Of a DNA stretch of 64,000 nucleotides, positions 8,924-18,637 are shown in pieces. The notes below the pieces were generated by a model that was given only the letters and a program-made list of their open reading frames with translations, made no database searches and was not told the origin of the DNA. Origin of the DNA: Halorussus salinisoli (lineage in GTDB: Archaea > Halobacteriota > Halobacteria > Halobacteriales > Haladaptataceae); contig SZNP01000001.1 of NCBI GenBank assembly GCA_005239435.1, positions 124,001 through 188,000 of the forward strand, given 5' to 3'. Both the position numbers and the translations under genes were made by a program. The number at the start of each line of letters is the position of its first letter. Position 1 is the first letter of the stretch.

Positions 8924-8945
8924 TATACCGGTATAACACTTAAAA
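8924..8945 (-). promoter_or_regulatory. lysW-arg operon promoter with palindromic operator candidate
   Basis: On the minus strand TTTTAAGT (8938-8945) is placed correctly for a leaderless start at 8911. A perfect 12-bp palindrome, TATACCGGTATA (8924-8935), lies between that box and the ATG. Its place across the expected transcription start suggests a repressor site, but no regulator is identified. Confidence 0.5.
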
Positions 8946-9057
8946 CCATCGAACGTGTCAATAATATTTCATTGAGTAGAGTCGGCTCTAAAGCCGTCAA
9001 AAGGCAAAATCCGCGTCAAATCGAAGTCGTTACCAAACTTCGAGAGTATATAAGTGT

Positions 9058-9073
9058 GGTCCCGGACGGGACC
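9058..9073 (-). terminator. Hairpin after argH
   Basis: The palindrome GGTCCCGGACGGGACC can form a six-pair GC stem with a four-base loop, 10 nt past the argH stop. It sits between argH and the lysW promoter. No clear T-run follows, so transcription could still read through into the lysW unit. Confidence 0.4.
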
Positions 9074-9082
9074 GGTCGTGGC

Positions 9083-10588
9083 TCAGGCATATCGACTCAC
9101 CTCCGTCCGAAGTTTCTCGTCGGCCGCGGCCACCGACTCGCGCTCGTCGGCCAGCGCCGCCTCGTCGGCCGTGACCGTCTCCTCGGCGGCGGTCAGGGCC
9201 GCGGCGACCGACTCGGGCGCGGGACCGCCGGGCGAGTCGCGGGTCGCCACGCTCTCTTCGGGGTCCAGCGCGGCCGCGACCGCCTCGCGCTCGACGTACG
9301 CGTCGAGCGAGTCGCCGAGAATCTCCTCGGCCGCCGCGTCGAGCGCGTCCAGGTAAGACTCCTTCACGTTGCTCTGAGCAACGTTCTCATTTGTATTCCC
9401 AACTTTATCACTGCTTTCGGCAACCATCTCGTGGGCCTTTCGGAAGGGGACGCCGGCCATCGCCAGCAGGTCTGCGACCCCGGTCGCCGTCGAGAATCCC
9501 TCCCCGGCCGCCGCGGCCAGCGCCTCCTCGTCCCACGTCGCGGTCGCCGCGGCACCAGCGGCGACCGCGACCGCCTCGCTGACCGCATCGACGGTCTCCC
9601 ACGCGTGCGGCGTGGCGTTCTGGAGGTCGCGGTTGTACGCGCGGGGCAGGCCCTTCAGCGTCGTGAGCAGGCCGTTCAGCCCCGCCGCGGCGTCTCCCGA
9701 AGTCGCCCGCACGAGTTCGAGCGTGTCGGGGTTCTTCTTCTGAGGCATGATGGAGGAGGTCGAGGAGTAGTCGTCCGACAACTCGACCAGCCCATCGTTC
9801 GAGAACACCACGAGGTCTTCGGCGAGTCCGGAGACGGTCGTGGCGAGGTTCGAGAGCGCGGCGACGACCTCCACGAGGAAGTCGCGGGTCGAAACCGCGT
9901 CCATCGAGTTCGCTACCAGTCCGTCGAAGCCGAGCAACTCGGCGGTGCGCTCGCGGTCCACGTCGAAGGGCGTGCCCGCGAACGCCGCTGACCCGAGCGG
10001 CGACCGGTTCACCCGGGCGTAGGCGTCGAACAACCGGGCCGTGTCGCGCGCGACGGCCTGCTCGTAGGAGAGCAAATAGTGGCCGACGGTGGTCGGCTGT
10101 GCGGGCTGGAGGTGGGTGTAGCCTGGCATGACAGTCTCGGCGTGTTCGCTGGCGACCTCGGCGAGCGACTTCCGAAGGCCGATGGTCGCCTCCGCCGCGT
10201 CCAGCACGTCCTCGCGCAGACGGTATCGGATGCAGGTCGCCACCTCGTCGTTGCGCGACCGGGCGGTGTGCATCTTCCCGCCGACGTCGCCAGCGCGGCC
10301 GACGACCGCGGTCTCGATCGCGGCGTGAACGTCCTCGCCGTCGGGCAGGGCGTCGAAGCCCGCGGCCTCCACGTCGTCCAGCGCCGAGAGAATCGCGGTC
10401 ACCTCGTCGTCGCTCACGACGCCCTGCTCGGCCAGCATCACGACGTGAGCGCGGTCCACCGCGAGGTCGGCAGCGAAGATGCGAACGTCTTCGTCCATCG
10501 AGGAGAGGAATCCGCGGGCGGGGCCGCCGCTGAAGCGGTCGCGGCGCACCACATCGGAGGCGCTCGCGGAGTCGCTCTCCTCGGCCAT
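9083..10588 (-). CDS. argH: Argininosuccinate lyase
   Basis: Splits argininosuccinate into arginine and fumarate, the last step of the pathway. The 501-residue protein has GSAAFAGTPFDVDRE and the family signature SSIMPQKKNPDTLELVR. The ATG at 10588 lies one base beyond the argG stop, so translation is coupled; a start 27 nt further up would overlap argG. The C-terminal quarter is alanine/glutamate-rich, as is common in haloarchaea. Confidence 0.95.
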   Translation of the reverse strand: MAEESDSASASDVVRRDRFSGGPARGFLSSMDEDVRIFAADLAVDRAHVVMLAEQGVVSDDEVTAILSALDDVEAAGFDALPDGEDVHAAIETAVVGRAGDVGGKMHTARSRNDEVATCIRYRLREDVLDAAEATIGLRKSLAEVASEHAETVMPGYTHLQPAQPTTVGHYLLSYEQAVARDTARLFDAYARVNRSPLGSAAFAGTPFDVDRERTAELLGFDGLVANSMDAVSTRDFLVEVVAALSNLATTVSGLAEDLVVFSNDGLVELSDDYSSTSSIMPQKKNPDTLELVRATSGDAAAGLNGLLTTLKGLPRAYNRDLQNATPHAWETVDAVSEAVAVAAGAAATATWDEEALAAAAGEGFSTATGVADLLAMAGVPFRKAHEMVAESSDKVGNTNENVAQSNVKESYLDALDAAAEEILGDSLDAYVEREAVAAALDPEESVATRDSPGGPAPESVAAALTAAEETVTADEAALADERESVAAADEKLRTEVSRYA

Positions 10589-10589
10589 G

Positions 10590-11855
10590 TTACTCGTCCT
10601 CCTCGGTCTCGTCACTGCCGGTCTCGCCGCTACCGTCCGTCAGCAGTTCGGCCTTCTTCGCTTCGGCGTCCTTCGCAACCGCGTTGGCGAGACGCGACTG
10701 GAAACCGTGGTACTTCGCCACGCCGGTCGCGTCGGCCTGTTCGATGCCGTCCACCGACTCGGTGTTGAAGGAGGCGGCCGACTCGGAGTAGACCGCGTAG
10801 TCGCTCTCGCGGCCGACCGGACGGGCCTGCCCGCCCTCGAACTTGACGGTGACGGTGCCCGTGACCTTCTCTTGGGTCGTGTCCACGAATCCGTCCAGAG
10901 CGTCCACGAGAGGTGCCGAGAGGAGTCCTTCGTAAGCTTTCTCGGCCCACTGCTGGTCCACCTGCTTCTTGAAGCCGCGCTCCTCCTCGGTGAGAACGAG
11001 TCCTTCGAGGGCTTCGTGGGCGTTCAGCAGGGTCGTCGCGGCGGGATGCTCGTAGTTCTCGCGTACCTTCAGGCCGAGCATGCGGTCTTCCATCATGTCG
11101 GTGCGGCCGACTCCGTGACTTCCGGCGAGGTCGTTGAGGTACTCGATGAGTTGGACTGCGGGCATCTCCTCGCCGTCGATGGCGACCGGGTAGCCTTCGT
11201 CGAAGGTGATTTCGATGGTCTCGACGTCCTTCTGTCCGGGCGTGTCGGTCCACTCGTAGATGTCCTCCGGCGGGACGTAGCCGGGGTCTTCGAGGTCCGC
11301 GCCCTCGACCGAGCGACTCCAGAGGTTGGTGTCGATGCTCCAGTCGCCCTCGTTGCCGCCCTCGACGGGGAGGTCCTTCTGGTCGGCGTACTCCATCTCC
11401 CACTCGCGGGTCAGGCCGAGTTCGCGGACGGGCGCGATGACTTCGAGGTCCGAGTCGCGCCAGACCGCCTCGAAGCGCAGTTGGTCGTTGCCTTTGCCGG
11501 TGCAGCCGTGAGCGATGGCCGCGCAGTCCTCGTCCTCGGCGACTTCGAGGATGGCTTCGGCGATTACGGGACGTGCCAGTGCGGTTCCGAGCGGGTAGCC
11601 CTGATAGGTCGCGTTTGCACCGACCGCGTCGAGGCACTGCTCGGCGAAGGCGTCCTTGGCGTCGACCACGTAGTGGTCGAGGTCGAGCGCCTCGGCGGTC
11701 TCCTCGGCCTCGTCGAACTCCTCGGCGGGTTGGCCGACGTCTACCGTGACGCCGATTACTTCGTCGTAGTCGTACTCCTCTTCGAGCAGCGGGACGCATA
11801 CTGTGGTGTCGAGTCCGCCCGAGAAGGCGAGCGCGACGGTCTTGTTGTCTGTCAT
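10590..11855 (-). CDS. argG: Argininosuccinate synthase
   Basis: Condenses citrulline and aspartate using ATP. The 421-residue protein begins with the PP-loop motif AFSGGLDTTVCV and keeps GCTGKGNDQLRFE and the GRTDMMEDRMLGLK segment. About 25 residues at the C-terminus are acidic and variable. It is first of the argGH pair, which lies upstream of and parallel to the lysW-arg unit, so all arginine enzymes visible here read in one direction. Confidence 0.95.
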   Translation of the reverse strand: MTDNKTVALAFSGGLDTTVCVPLLEEEYDYDEVIGVTVDVGQPAEEFDEAEETAEALDLDHYVVDAKDAFAEQCLDAVGANATYQGYPLGTALARPVIAEAILEVAEDEDCAAIAHGCTGKGNDQLRFEAVWRDSDLEVIAPVRELGLTREWEMEYADQKDLPVEGGNEGDWSIDTNLWSRSVEGADLEDPGYVPPEDIYEWTDTPGQKDVETIEITFDEGYPVAIDGEEMPAVQLIEYLNDLAGSHGVGRTDMMEDRMLGLKVRENYEHPAATTLLNAHEALEGLVLTEEERGFKKQVDQQWAEKAYEGLLSAPLVDALDGFVDTTQEKVTGTVTVKFEGGQARPVGRESDYAVYSESAASFNTESVDGIEQADATGVAKYHGFQSRLANAVAKDAEAKKAELLTDGSGETGSDETEEDE

Positions 11856-12179
11856 GTTGAATGTTGTCGTGTGTCGTGTTCGAAACGTAGTTCGCGGACG
11901 ATACGAGTGACGTCGTCAGCGGCGAAATCTGCGGAATCGTGGGATGAGGATAAGATGGGGTCTAAAAGGACCCCGGTCGTCGTCGCGCCAGAACGAGGGC
12001 GGACTCACGGCTCTCGGGGGAAACGGCGAGCGACCCCGTACCGCGAGTCCCTGTCATCGACTACTCCTTGGACGGCGACGGTTTTAAACTCTTTCGGGGT
12101 GGCAAGGATTGCAGTCAAAGCCAGAACATATCCTCGCCGAAAACAAGTAATCGCGGGCCGACTCGCCGACTCATGCCGG
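11856..12179. other. Intergenic region upstream of argG
   Basis: About 320 nt between the histidine-kinase stop and the argG start. There is no well-placed TATA box 25-30 nt before argG. Weak candidates on the minus strand lie near 11959-11970 (TTTTAGA) and near 12080-12090 (GTTTTAAAC), which would give a leader of 100 nt or more. No gene-like frame is seen. Confidence 0.5.
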
Positions 12180-13739
12180 TCAGAACTCGACTTCGAACCG
12201 CGCGCCGCCGGAGTCGCTCTCCCCGACCGAGACGGTCCAGTCGTGGGCGTCGGCGATGCGCCGGACGATTGCGAGTCCCAGTCCGGTTCCGCCGTCGACC
12301 GTCGAGTAGCCGTGTTCGAACACCGATTCGCGCTGGTCTTCGGGGACGCCCGGCCCGTCGTCTTCGACGTAGAACCCGTCCACGCCGTCGAGCGGACCGA
12401 CCCGAATCGTCACTGCCTCGCCGCCGTGGTCTATCGAGTTGCGAAAGAGATTTTCGAGCAACTGCTGGAGGCGCTCGCGGTCGGCTTCGACCGTCACGCC
12501 GTCCTCCACCTGACAGGTAGCGTCGTCGGTTTCGACGTTCTCCCACGTCTCGGCGACGACTGCCGACAGGTCGTGGTCGGTCACGCCGGCCAGTGCGTCT
12601 CCCTGCCGAGCCAGCATGAGCAGGTTCTGTATCAACTGCTCCATCCGGTCGTGGGCACACCGGACCTGTTCGAAGTCCTCCTCGGAACCGGAGTCCTCGG
12701 CCATGCTCAGGTAGATTCTGGCGACGTTCAGGGGGTTGCGCAGGTCGTGGCTGACCACGCTGGCGAACTCTTCGAGGCGGCGATTCTGCTCGCGGAGCGC
12801 GCGCTCGTCGGCTATCTGCTCGTACTCGTAGCGCAACCACTGCGAGATGAGTTCGACGTATATCTTCTCGTTCTCGGAGAACGACCGGTCCCGGGGGTCT
12901 CTGTCGGCGAAACAGAGCGTCCCGTAGAGGGCGTCGTTCACGAATATCTTCGCGCCCACGTAACAGCCCAGTCCGTAGGTTTCGTAGGCCGGGTCGCCGA
13001 GCCATCCTTCGGACTCGGCGTCTTCGACGCTCAGCAGTCCCTCGTCCTCGGTGGTCTTCCGGCAGTAGGTTTCGGCCAGCGGTGCGGTCCGGTCGGGTTG
13101 GAGCAGTTCGTGGGACCCGACCGCATCGACGATCTCGAAGGTGTCGCCCTCGATGTGCGAGACGAACCCCACGTCCACGTCGAGACGCTCCCGGCCGAGT
13201 TCGAGCAGTCGTCGCCGCTTCTGCTCGTAGGAGAGTTCGGTGTTCGACGCGATTCGGTAGAGTTTCCGCAGATAGGTCTCGTTCTCCCGGAGTTCGGTCG
13301 CGATGCGCGCGTAGTCGTCGTCCGCGCTCTCTTGGGTGACGAGGGTACCGACCAGTCCGTCGGCGGTCCGACGCACGACGGCGCTCTCGACGCGCGTGAC
13401 GAAGAGGGCGCGTTGGTCGCAGTCGCCCCGACGCTGGAGGTAGTCGGTCGCACCGCGTTCCAGCGCCTCGCTGGCGACGTCGTCCCCCTCGCTGGCGACG
13501 AACACGTAAGGCAGGTCGGGCCAGCGGTCTCGCACGGCGTCGAGTAGTCCGAATCCGTCGGCCACGTCGCCGACCACGCAGTCGAACGTCTCGGACTCCA
13601 GACGGTCGAGTGCGGTCGCCGCGTCGTCCACGCGCGTCACGGTGAAGGCGTCCTCGTCGCCGACGTACTCGGCGAAGTCGCCGGTTCCCCGTCTGTCGCC
13701 GACGTACAGTACCCGGACGGCTTCCCCTGCTGTCTCCAT
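12180..13739 (-). CDS. Sensor histidine kinase: receiver-like, GAF, HisKA, HATPase
   Basis: A 519-residue soluble sensor. Residues about 8-120 resemble a receiver domain (FDCVVGDVADG as a possible acceptor loop, ending GATDYLQR). A coiled linker and a GAF-type domain (about 165-310) follow, then HisKA with SHDLRNPLNVAR around residue 335 and HATPase with FRNSIDHGG, EDDGPGVPEDQ and GTGLGLAIV. There is no membrane segment, so a cytosolic signal such as redox state or light is plausible. The partner regulator is not adjacent. A TATA-like CTTATTGGG lies about 30 nt upstream. Confidence 0.9.
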   Translation of the reverse strand: METAGEAVRVLYVGDRRGTGDFAEYVGDEDAFTVTRVDDAATALDRLESETFDCVVGDVADGFGLLDAVRDRWPDLPYVFVASEGDDVASEALERGATDYLQRRGDCDQRALFVTRVESAVVRRTADGLVGTLVTQESADDDYARIATELRENETYLRKLYRIASNTELSYEQKRRRLLELGRERLDVDVGFVSHIEGDTFEIVDAVGSHELLQPDRTAPLAETYCRKTTEDEGLLSVEDAESEGWLGDPAYETYGLGCYVGAKIFVNDALYGTLCFADRDPRDRSFSENEKIYVELISQWLRYEYEQIADERALREQNRRLEEFASVVSHDLRNPLNVARIYLSMAEDSGSEEDFEQVRCAHDRMEQLIQNLLMLARQGDALAGVTDHDLSAVVAETWENVETDDATCQVEDGVTVEADRERLQQLLENLFRNSIDHGGEAVTIRVGPLDGVDGFYVEDDGPGVPEDQRESVFEHGYSTVDGGTGLGLAIVRRIADAHDWTVSVGESDSGGARFEVEF

Positions 13740-13896
13740 TCCCTTTCTTCAGGGACGCGGAACCCAATAAGTGTAGGCAATCGGCTGCATACAGACGTGA
13801 ACTGTAGACGAGTTTCCTTCGAGACGGTCGCGACTCGCGCCGGTATCGCCACCTACGACCGTCACGCTCTTGTATCGCGCACGCCGACATTTCGAC

Positions 13897-14403
13897 GTGT
13901 ACAGCCTCAACGTCCCGGTTCCCGGCGAAGTCGCCCGACTCGCCGAGGAACTCCGTCCCGCGCTCTTCGGATTCGAGAGGATTCGAGAGCACCACACTCT
14001 CCTCTGCAAGCGCCTCGGCGACGCGCCCGCAGGCGGGACCGCGCGCCTGCGCGAACAGGTCCGCACGGCGCTCGCGGGCGCACCGGCTTTCGAGGTCCGC
14101 ATCACCGGCATCGACTTCTTCGCTTATCCGCCGGTCGGCACGGGGCCAGTGGTCTACCTCGCGGTCGAGAGTCCGGGTCTCCGGCGGGTTCACGAACTGC
14201 TGGTCGAGGACTTCTCGACCATCGAGGAGTTCCAGGGCGACGACTACGTGCCCCACGTCACGCTGGCGCGCGGCGGCGACGTGGAGACCGCGCGCCAGTT
14301 CGCCGAGCGCGAAGTCGAACCGGTGACGTGGACCGTGAACCGAATGGCCCTCTGGGACGCGACCTACGGGGAGGAAGTCGCCACGTTCTCGCTTCCCGCG
14401 TAG
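13897..14403 (+). CDS. 2'-5' RNA ligase-like (2H phosphoesterase) protein
   Basis: A 168-residue protein with the two histidine motifs that define the 2H family: HHTLL in the N-terminal half and HVTLA in the C-terminal half. Members act on 2',3'-cyclic or 2'-5' phosphodiester bonds in RNA and nucleotides; the substrate here is unknown. The GTG at 13897 is preferred because it begins the conserved MYSLNVPVP segment; a TTG at 13870 would add nine arginine-rich residues. Transcribed divergently from the histidine kinase. Confidence 0.8.
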   Translation: MYSLNVPVPGEVARLAEELRPALFGFERIREHHTLLCKRLGDAPAGGTARLREQVRTALAGAPAFEVRITGIDFFAYPPVGTGPVVYLAVESPGLRRVHELLVEDFSTIEEFQGDDYVPHVTLARGGDVETARQFAEREVEPVTWTVNRMALWDATYGEEVATFSLPA

Positions 14404-14798
14404 GATTTCGTCGCCCGGAGCGTGGCCGACTGGACGTTTTGGAGCAATACACTTATTTCTTAGAGAAATATATTTATTTCCAAAGAACGTCTATGAAGTC
14501 TTCTCAACCGCCTCCCGGTTGGCGCGCGCTGGGACGGTCGTCGGGAACGTACGTGACCGATTGCTCGGCGGACGCGGGTTGTCCGCCGGTGTCTCGCAGT
14601 TCGAGACCGCGCCAAGGCGCGCGAGGGACGAGTGAACGACCGGAGGGAGCGAACGAGGAGGCCGGGGATGTGAGGCCGCGGTCGCGGTGCCGTGTCGTGC
14701 GGTTGCCGTGCTGTGCGGTCTGAATGGCTCGAGAAGTAGATAGATTCCCCGTCACGCTCTCAGTTCGAGGTCACGAACAGACGAACTCGAACGCACCA
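14404..14798. other. Intergenic region with AT-rich hairpin
   Basis: Holds a hairpin at 14454-14470 (TATTTCT, loop TAG, AGAAATA) and a TATA-like tract after it. The tract could terminate the 2H gene or drive a short plus-strand transcript. An open frame from 14491 to 14723 is rich in Arg, Pro and Ser and looks like translated GC-rich spacer, so I do not call it a gene. Confidence 0.45.
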
Positions 14799-16988
14799 TC
14801 AGGGAGTCGGCGGGTCGCCGTCCCACGCCGCCTGGTCGCTGTAGAAGTTCAGCATCGCAAACTTCAGTTTCTCGGCCTGAATGTCCAGCATCTCGCCGCG
14901 CTCCTCGGCAGGGAACGTCTCGCGGACGCTGTACTTGCCCATCTCCCGGCGTCCCGCCTCGGTGTAGCGTTTGTCCACCAGCACGCGAACGCCGAAGTCG
15001 TCGGGCGACCGAATCACCCGGCCGAGGGCCTGGCGGGTCTTGCGAATCGTCGGAATCTCGACGGCGTACTCCCACCCCGAGTCGCGCCCCGAGCGGTCGG
15101 CGAACGTCCGGTCGTAGGCCTCCTGGACCGCTTCCATCCGGTCGTCGAGATGCGGGTAGGGGACGCCGACCACGACTACGGTCCGGGCCTCGTCGCCGTC
15201 GAAACTGACCCCCTCCGCGAGCGTGCCCCAGAGCGACGTGAACAGGGCGGCGTCGTCGTCGGTGACGAACCGCTGGCGGAGTTCCTCGACCGACGTTCCG
15301 GGTTCGTCCATGTAGAGCGTCGCGTCGGCGGCGTTCAACTCCCGGTCGAGCCGGTCGTAGTAGCGCTCGGCCTCGGCGTAACTCGGGAAGAACAGCAGGG
15401 TGTTGCCCGCCGTGAACTCCACCGCGTCCCGCAGGACGTCCGCGATGGCCTCCTGGGTGTCGGGGTCGTCGCGCTCGCTCGAAAAGAGGGCGGGCGTCTC
15501 GACGGTGAACGTCCGTCGGTTCTCCTCGGGGAACTGGAGTCCGTAGGCGATTTCGACCGGGTCGTCTAGCCCCAGCACGTCCGAAATCACGTCGAAGGGT
15601 CGGAGGGTCGCGCTCATCAGCACCGTGGCGTACACCTCGCCGAACAGTTCTTCGGTCACTTCCCGCGGGATGCAGGTGTAGAGTTCCGCCCGGCCGTACA
15701 CCTCCTCGGTGGCCTCGTCGCGCCGGACCGACACCACCGGGTACTGGCCCAACTCCGCGCTCTCGTCCATGAACGACTGGACGAACCTCGCGGCGTGCAG
15801 AGTCTGGCACTCCTCTCGCGTGGTGGACTCGCCGTTCTTGTACGCCTCCTCGTACTGCTCGTCCAACTCCTTGCCGAGGTGGACCGCGAGTTCGAGTTCC
15901 GCGTCGATTCCCTTGCCGGTGTACTGCTGGAGGAAATTGAGCGTCAGGTCGTCGCGCTTGCCCTCGTTGGCGATGGAGACGTCCTCCCAGTTGTCGCCGA
16001 CCTTCTCCCGGTCGCCGAATCCGAAGTTGTCCTCGTAGGTCTCTTCGAGCGCCGCCCGGAACGCCGAGATGACGTTGTAGGCGGGTTCGCTCCGGGCGTC
16101 GTCGGAGTCCTGCAACTCGTCCAGTGCCGAATCGAGGGTGTTCTCGGTCAGCGTCCGGGTCGCGTGTTCGCGGGCGGTGTCCTCGACGTTGTGCGCCTCG
16201 TCGAAGATGGTGATGACATCCTCGGGGTCCCTATCGAGCCACCGGAAGAACTGCTCGCGTATCATCGGGTCGAGCAGGTGGTGGTAGTTGCAGACGACTA
16301 GATCGACGCCCTCCATGCCGTCCTTCAGGAGTTCGTAGCCACAGAGCGTCTGCTCTTCGGCGAACTCGTAGATGTCGTCGGGCGTGCGCACGTCGTCGTA
16401 GAGCCACGAGTAGAAGTCGTCGTTGTCGCCCACGAGGTTGTTATAGTAGTACTCGCAGGTGTTTTGCTCCTCCAGACTCTCGACGGTCTCCTGAACTTGC
16501 TCCAGTTCGTCCATGACGGCGCTCCGGGCCTCGGCGGCGCGCTCGTCGCCCTCCTGGCTCGCTTCCAGCAACTCCTCCTGGCGCTCCTCTAACTCCTCCA
16601 GGTCGCTCTCGGCGTCCACGACCTCGTAGGTGTTGTCCCGCAGGACCTGACACTCCTCGAACCCCACGTCGATGTGGCACATCGACCCTTTCCCCCGGAA
16701 GACCACCGCGCGAATCGGCTCTTCCTCGGTAATCGCCCGCGCGTCGGCCACGAACTGACGCATCTGCTGGTGGACGTTGGTCGTGATGACGACCGTCTTA
16801 TCCTCCTCGCGGGCGTACTCCAGCGCGGGCACGAGCGACGACAGAGTCTTGCCCGTCCCGCAGGCCCCCTCGAACAGCACGTCCTGCCCGCGGGAGAAGG
16901 CGTTGTAGATGCGGTCCATCGCCTCCCGCTGGTTCTCGTACGGCTCCTCGTAGGGGAAGAAGCGCATGTACCCGTTCGTCTCTGCCAC
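14799..16988 (-). CDS. XPD/Rad3-type superfamily 2 DNA helicase
   Basis: A 729-residue 5'-3' helicase. Walker A is EGACGTGKTLSS (about residue 41), the DEAH box is IFDEAHNVED, and motif VI is RQALGRVIRSPDDFG. Between motifs I and II, cysteines in GSMCHI, EECQVL, NTCEYYYNN and TLCGYEL could provide the four ligands of the Fe-S cluster typical of XPD and DinG. A charged coiled-coil insert lies around residues 125-175. Likely role: nucleotide-excision or other repair. Monocistronic. Confidence 0.88.
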   Translation of the reverse strand: MAETNGYMRFFPYEEPYENQREAMDRIYNAFSRGQDVLFEGACGTGKTLSSLVPALEYAREEDKTVVITTNVHQQMRQFVADARAITEEEPIRAVVFRGKGSMCHIDVGFEECQVLRDNTYEVVDAESDLEELEERQEELLEASQEGDERAAEARSAVMDELEQVQETVESLEEQNTCEYYYNNLVGDNDDFYSWLYDDVRTPDDIYEFAEEQTLCGYELLKDGMEGVDLVVCNYHHLLDPMIREQFFRWLDRDPEDVITIFDEAHNVEDTAREHATRTLTENTLDSALDELQDSDDARSEPAYNVISAFRAALEETYEDNFGFGDREKVGDNWEDVSIANEGKRDDLTLNFLQQYTGKGIDAELELAVHLGKELDEQYEEAYKNGESTTREECQTLHAARFVQSFMDESAELGQYPVVSVRRDEATEEVYGRAELYTCIPREVTEELFGEVYATVLMSATLRPFDVISDVLGLDDPVEIAYGLQFPEENRRTFTVETPALFSSERDDPDTQEAIADVLRDAVEFTAGNTLLFFPSYAEAERYYDRLDRELNAADATLYMDEPGTSVEELRQRFVTDDDAALFTSLWGTLAEGVSFDGDEARTVVVVGVPYPHLDDRMEAVQEAYDRTFADRSGRDSGWEYAVEIPTIRKTRQALGRVIRSPDDFGVRVLVDKRYTEAGRREMGKYSVRETFPAEERGEMLDIQAEKLKFAMLNFYSDQAAWDGDPPTP

Positions 16989-17063
16989 GGGAGGGGTTTG
17001 CTCGGCTTCGGGTTTAAACTCTCGCTCTCAGGTGGAAGTATCGAATCCGGGACCTCGGGGTTC

Positions 17064-18038
17064 TTACTCCGCCGCCTCGTCCTGCCTCCTCCGCTGTCGA
17101 GACTCGGGTTCGATGTACACCTTAAACACGCTCTTGTTGGCCTCCACCAGCGCGTCCTCCAGGTCCGTAATTTTCTCGTCCATCTCGGCGGTGGCGATGC
17201 CCTTCTCGAAGGCGACGTCGGCGGTGAGCAGCACGTCGTCCGGGCCGAAGATGACCGTCCGGAAGTCCACGATTCTCGCCACGCCGTCCCACCCCTCGAT
17301 GATCTCCCGGAGCTCCTGCTCCTCGCTCTTCGGGAGGCTCTCGCCGAGGAGGAGACGCTTGTTCTCCCACGCCAGCGCGATGGCGAACCCCATCAGCATG
17401 ATGCCGATGAGCAGCGCCGACACGGCGTCGAAGATGGGGTTCCCGGTGACCCGCGAGAGGTAGATGCCGACCAGCGCGAACCCCGCCCCGGCCATCGCGA
17501 TGGTGTCCTCGGTGAACGCGGTCAGCGTGGTCACGTTGCTGGTCTTCTTGAACGCCTCGGCCAGTCCGCTCCACTCGTGCTCCTCGATGTCCTTCTTCAT
17601 CCCGGCGTAGGCCTTCTTCAGCGCGTAGGTCTCGAACGCGATGGCCCCGAGGAGGACGCTGTAGTTGACCCAGACCGCCGGAAACGTCGCTCCGAGCAGC
17701 GTCGCCGACCCCTGGTCTACGGGGTGAGGGTGCATGACGGCGTTGTAGCCGTGCTTCGCGCTCTCCCATCCGGCGATACCGAACAGCAGGACGCTCACGA
17801 GGAAGCTGTAGAAGAACTCGGCTTTCCCGTAACCGAAGGGGTGACCCCGACTCGCGTCCCGGTTGCTGTACCGGATGCCGATGAGCAGGAACACCTGATT
17901 GCCGGTGTCGGACACCGAGTGATACGTCTCCGAGAGCATCGCCGCGCTCCCGGTCAGCAGGAACCCGAGGAACTTTAGCACCGCTATCGCGCCGTTGGCG
18001 ATGAGCGCGGCGATGACGACGGACTTGCTTTCGGCCAT
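17064..18038 (-). CDS. Cation diffusion facilitator family transporter
   Basis: A 324-residue metal/proton antiporter with about six membrane helices and a C-terminal cytoplasmic domain. Helix 2 carries SETYHSVSDTGNQV and a following HPFGYGKAEF motif; the HxxxD-type metal residues fit zinc or manganese efflux. The start at 18038 (MAESKSVV) is chosen because a TTCTTAT box lies about 30 nt upstream; ATGs at 18059 and 18080 would add 7 or 14 residues. Closest in layout to the SLC30A9-like branch. Confidence 0.88.
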   Translation of the reverse strand: MAESKSVVIAALIANGAIAVLKFLGFLLTGSAAMLSETYHSVSDTGNQVFLLIGIRYSNRDASRGHPFGYGKAEFFYSFLVSVLLFGIAGWESAKHGYNAVMHPHPVDQGSATLLGATFPAVWVNYSVLLGAIAFETYALKKAYAGMKKDIEEHEWSGLAEAFKKTSNVTTLTAFTEDTIAMAGAGFALVGIYLSRVTGNPIFDAVSALLIGIMLMGFAIALAWENKRLLLGESLPKSEEQELREIIEGWDGVARIVDFRTVIFGPDDVLLTADVAFEKGIATAEMDEKITDLEDALVEANKSVFKVYIEPESRQRRRQDEAAE

Positions 18039-18118
18039 TGGCCGTACGTTCTCGGCCATCGGATAAGAAAGTGATTGCAAGCGGAACGCTCAGGACCCTC
18101 ACGTTCCTACGCCGAGAC

Positions 18119-18637
18119 ATGATAACCGTTCTTTCGGATACCCACAGCACGTCCGGCCACGAACTGGAGGGTCGCGCGAGGGAGGCAGTCGAGGACGCCG
18201 ACGTGGTCGTCCACGCCGGAGACTTCCTGAACGAGGCGGCACTCGACGCCTTCGAGTCCATCAGCGACCGCCTCTACGGCGTCTACGGCAACAACGCGAC
18301 GCCCGGCGTGCGCGACCGTCTCCCGCCCGAGCGAACCTTCGAGGTCGAGGGCGTCAGGTTCGTTCTGACTCACGGCGACGACCGCGGCCCGACCGGCCTC
18401 TCGCTGCTGGGTCGCCAGCAGGCCGCCGACATGGTGGTGTTCGGCCACTCCCATCGCCACGCGGCCACCGACGCCGACGACGTTCTTCTGCTCAATCCCG
18501 GCAGTCACGCCCAACCGCGCGGGGGCATCCCGACCCACGCGGAACTCCGGCCCGTGGACGCGGAGGACGGGACTCTTGCAGGCGAGATACGTCACCGTGA
18601 CGGGTCGGTCGTCGAAAAATTCGAAGTCGGGGTGTAG
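18119..18637 (+). CDS. Metallophosphoesterase, YfcE/MJ0936 type
   Basis: A 172-residue calcineurin-like phosphoesterase. Metal-binding motifs run in order: SDTHS (residues 6-10), HAGDF, YGNNA, THGDD and GHSHRH. Family members hydrolyse phosphodiesters such as bis-pNPP with Mn or Ni. The ATG is the only start that keeps the conserved MITVLSDTH beginning. Divergent from the cation transporter, sharing an 80-nt promoter gap. Confidence 0.9.
   Translation: MITVLSDTHSTSGHELEGRAREAVEDADVVVHAGDFLNEAALDAFESISDRLYGVYGNNATPGVRDRLPPERTFEVEGVRFVLTHGDDRGPTGLSLLGRQQAADMVVFGHSHRHAATDADDVLLLNPGSHAQPRGGIPTHAELRPVDAEDGTLAGEIRHRDGSVVEKFEVGV

Noticed and set aside
10479..13547. 1022-codon plus-strand open frame across argH, argG and the kinase gene
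   Set aside because: It runs antisense to three well-supported genes and through their intergenic region. Such long antisense frames are normal in high-GC DNA.
12115..14256. 713-codon minus-strand frame over the kinase and the 2H gene
   Set aside because: Mostly Arg-rich low-complexity translation, overlapping two genes with conserved motifs in other frames.
14491..14723. 77-codon frame after a TATA-like tract
   Set aside because: The product is Arg/Pro/Ser-rich, ends in a Cys/Val-rich stretch and shows no fold pattern. The underlying DNA looks like GC-rich spacer.
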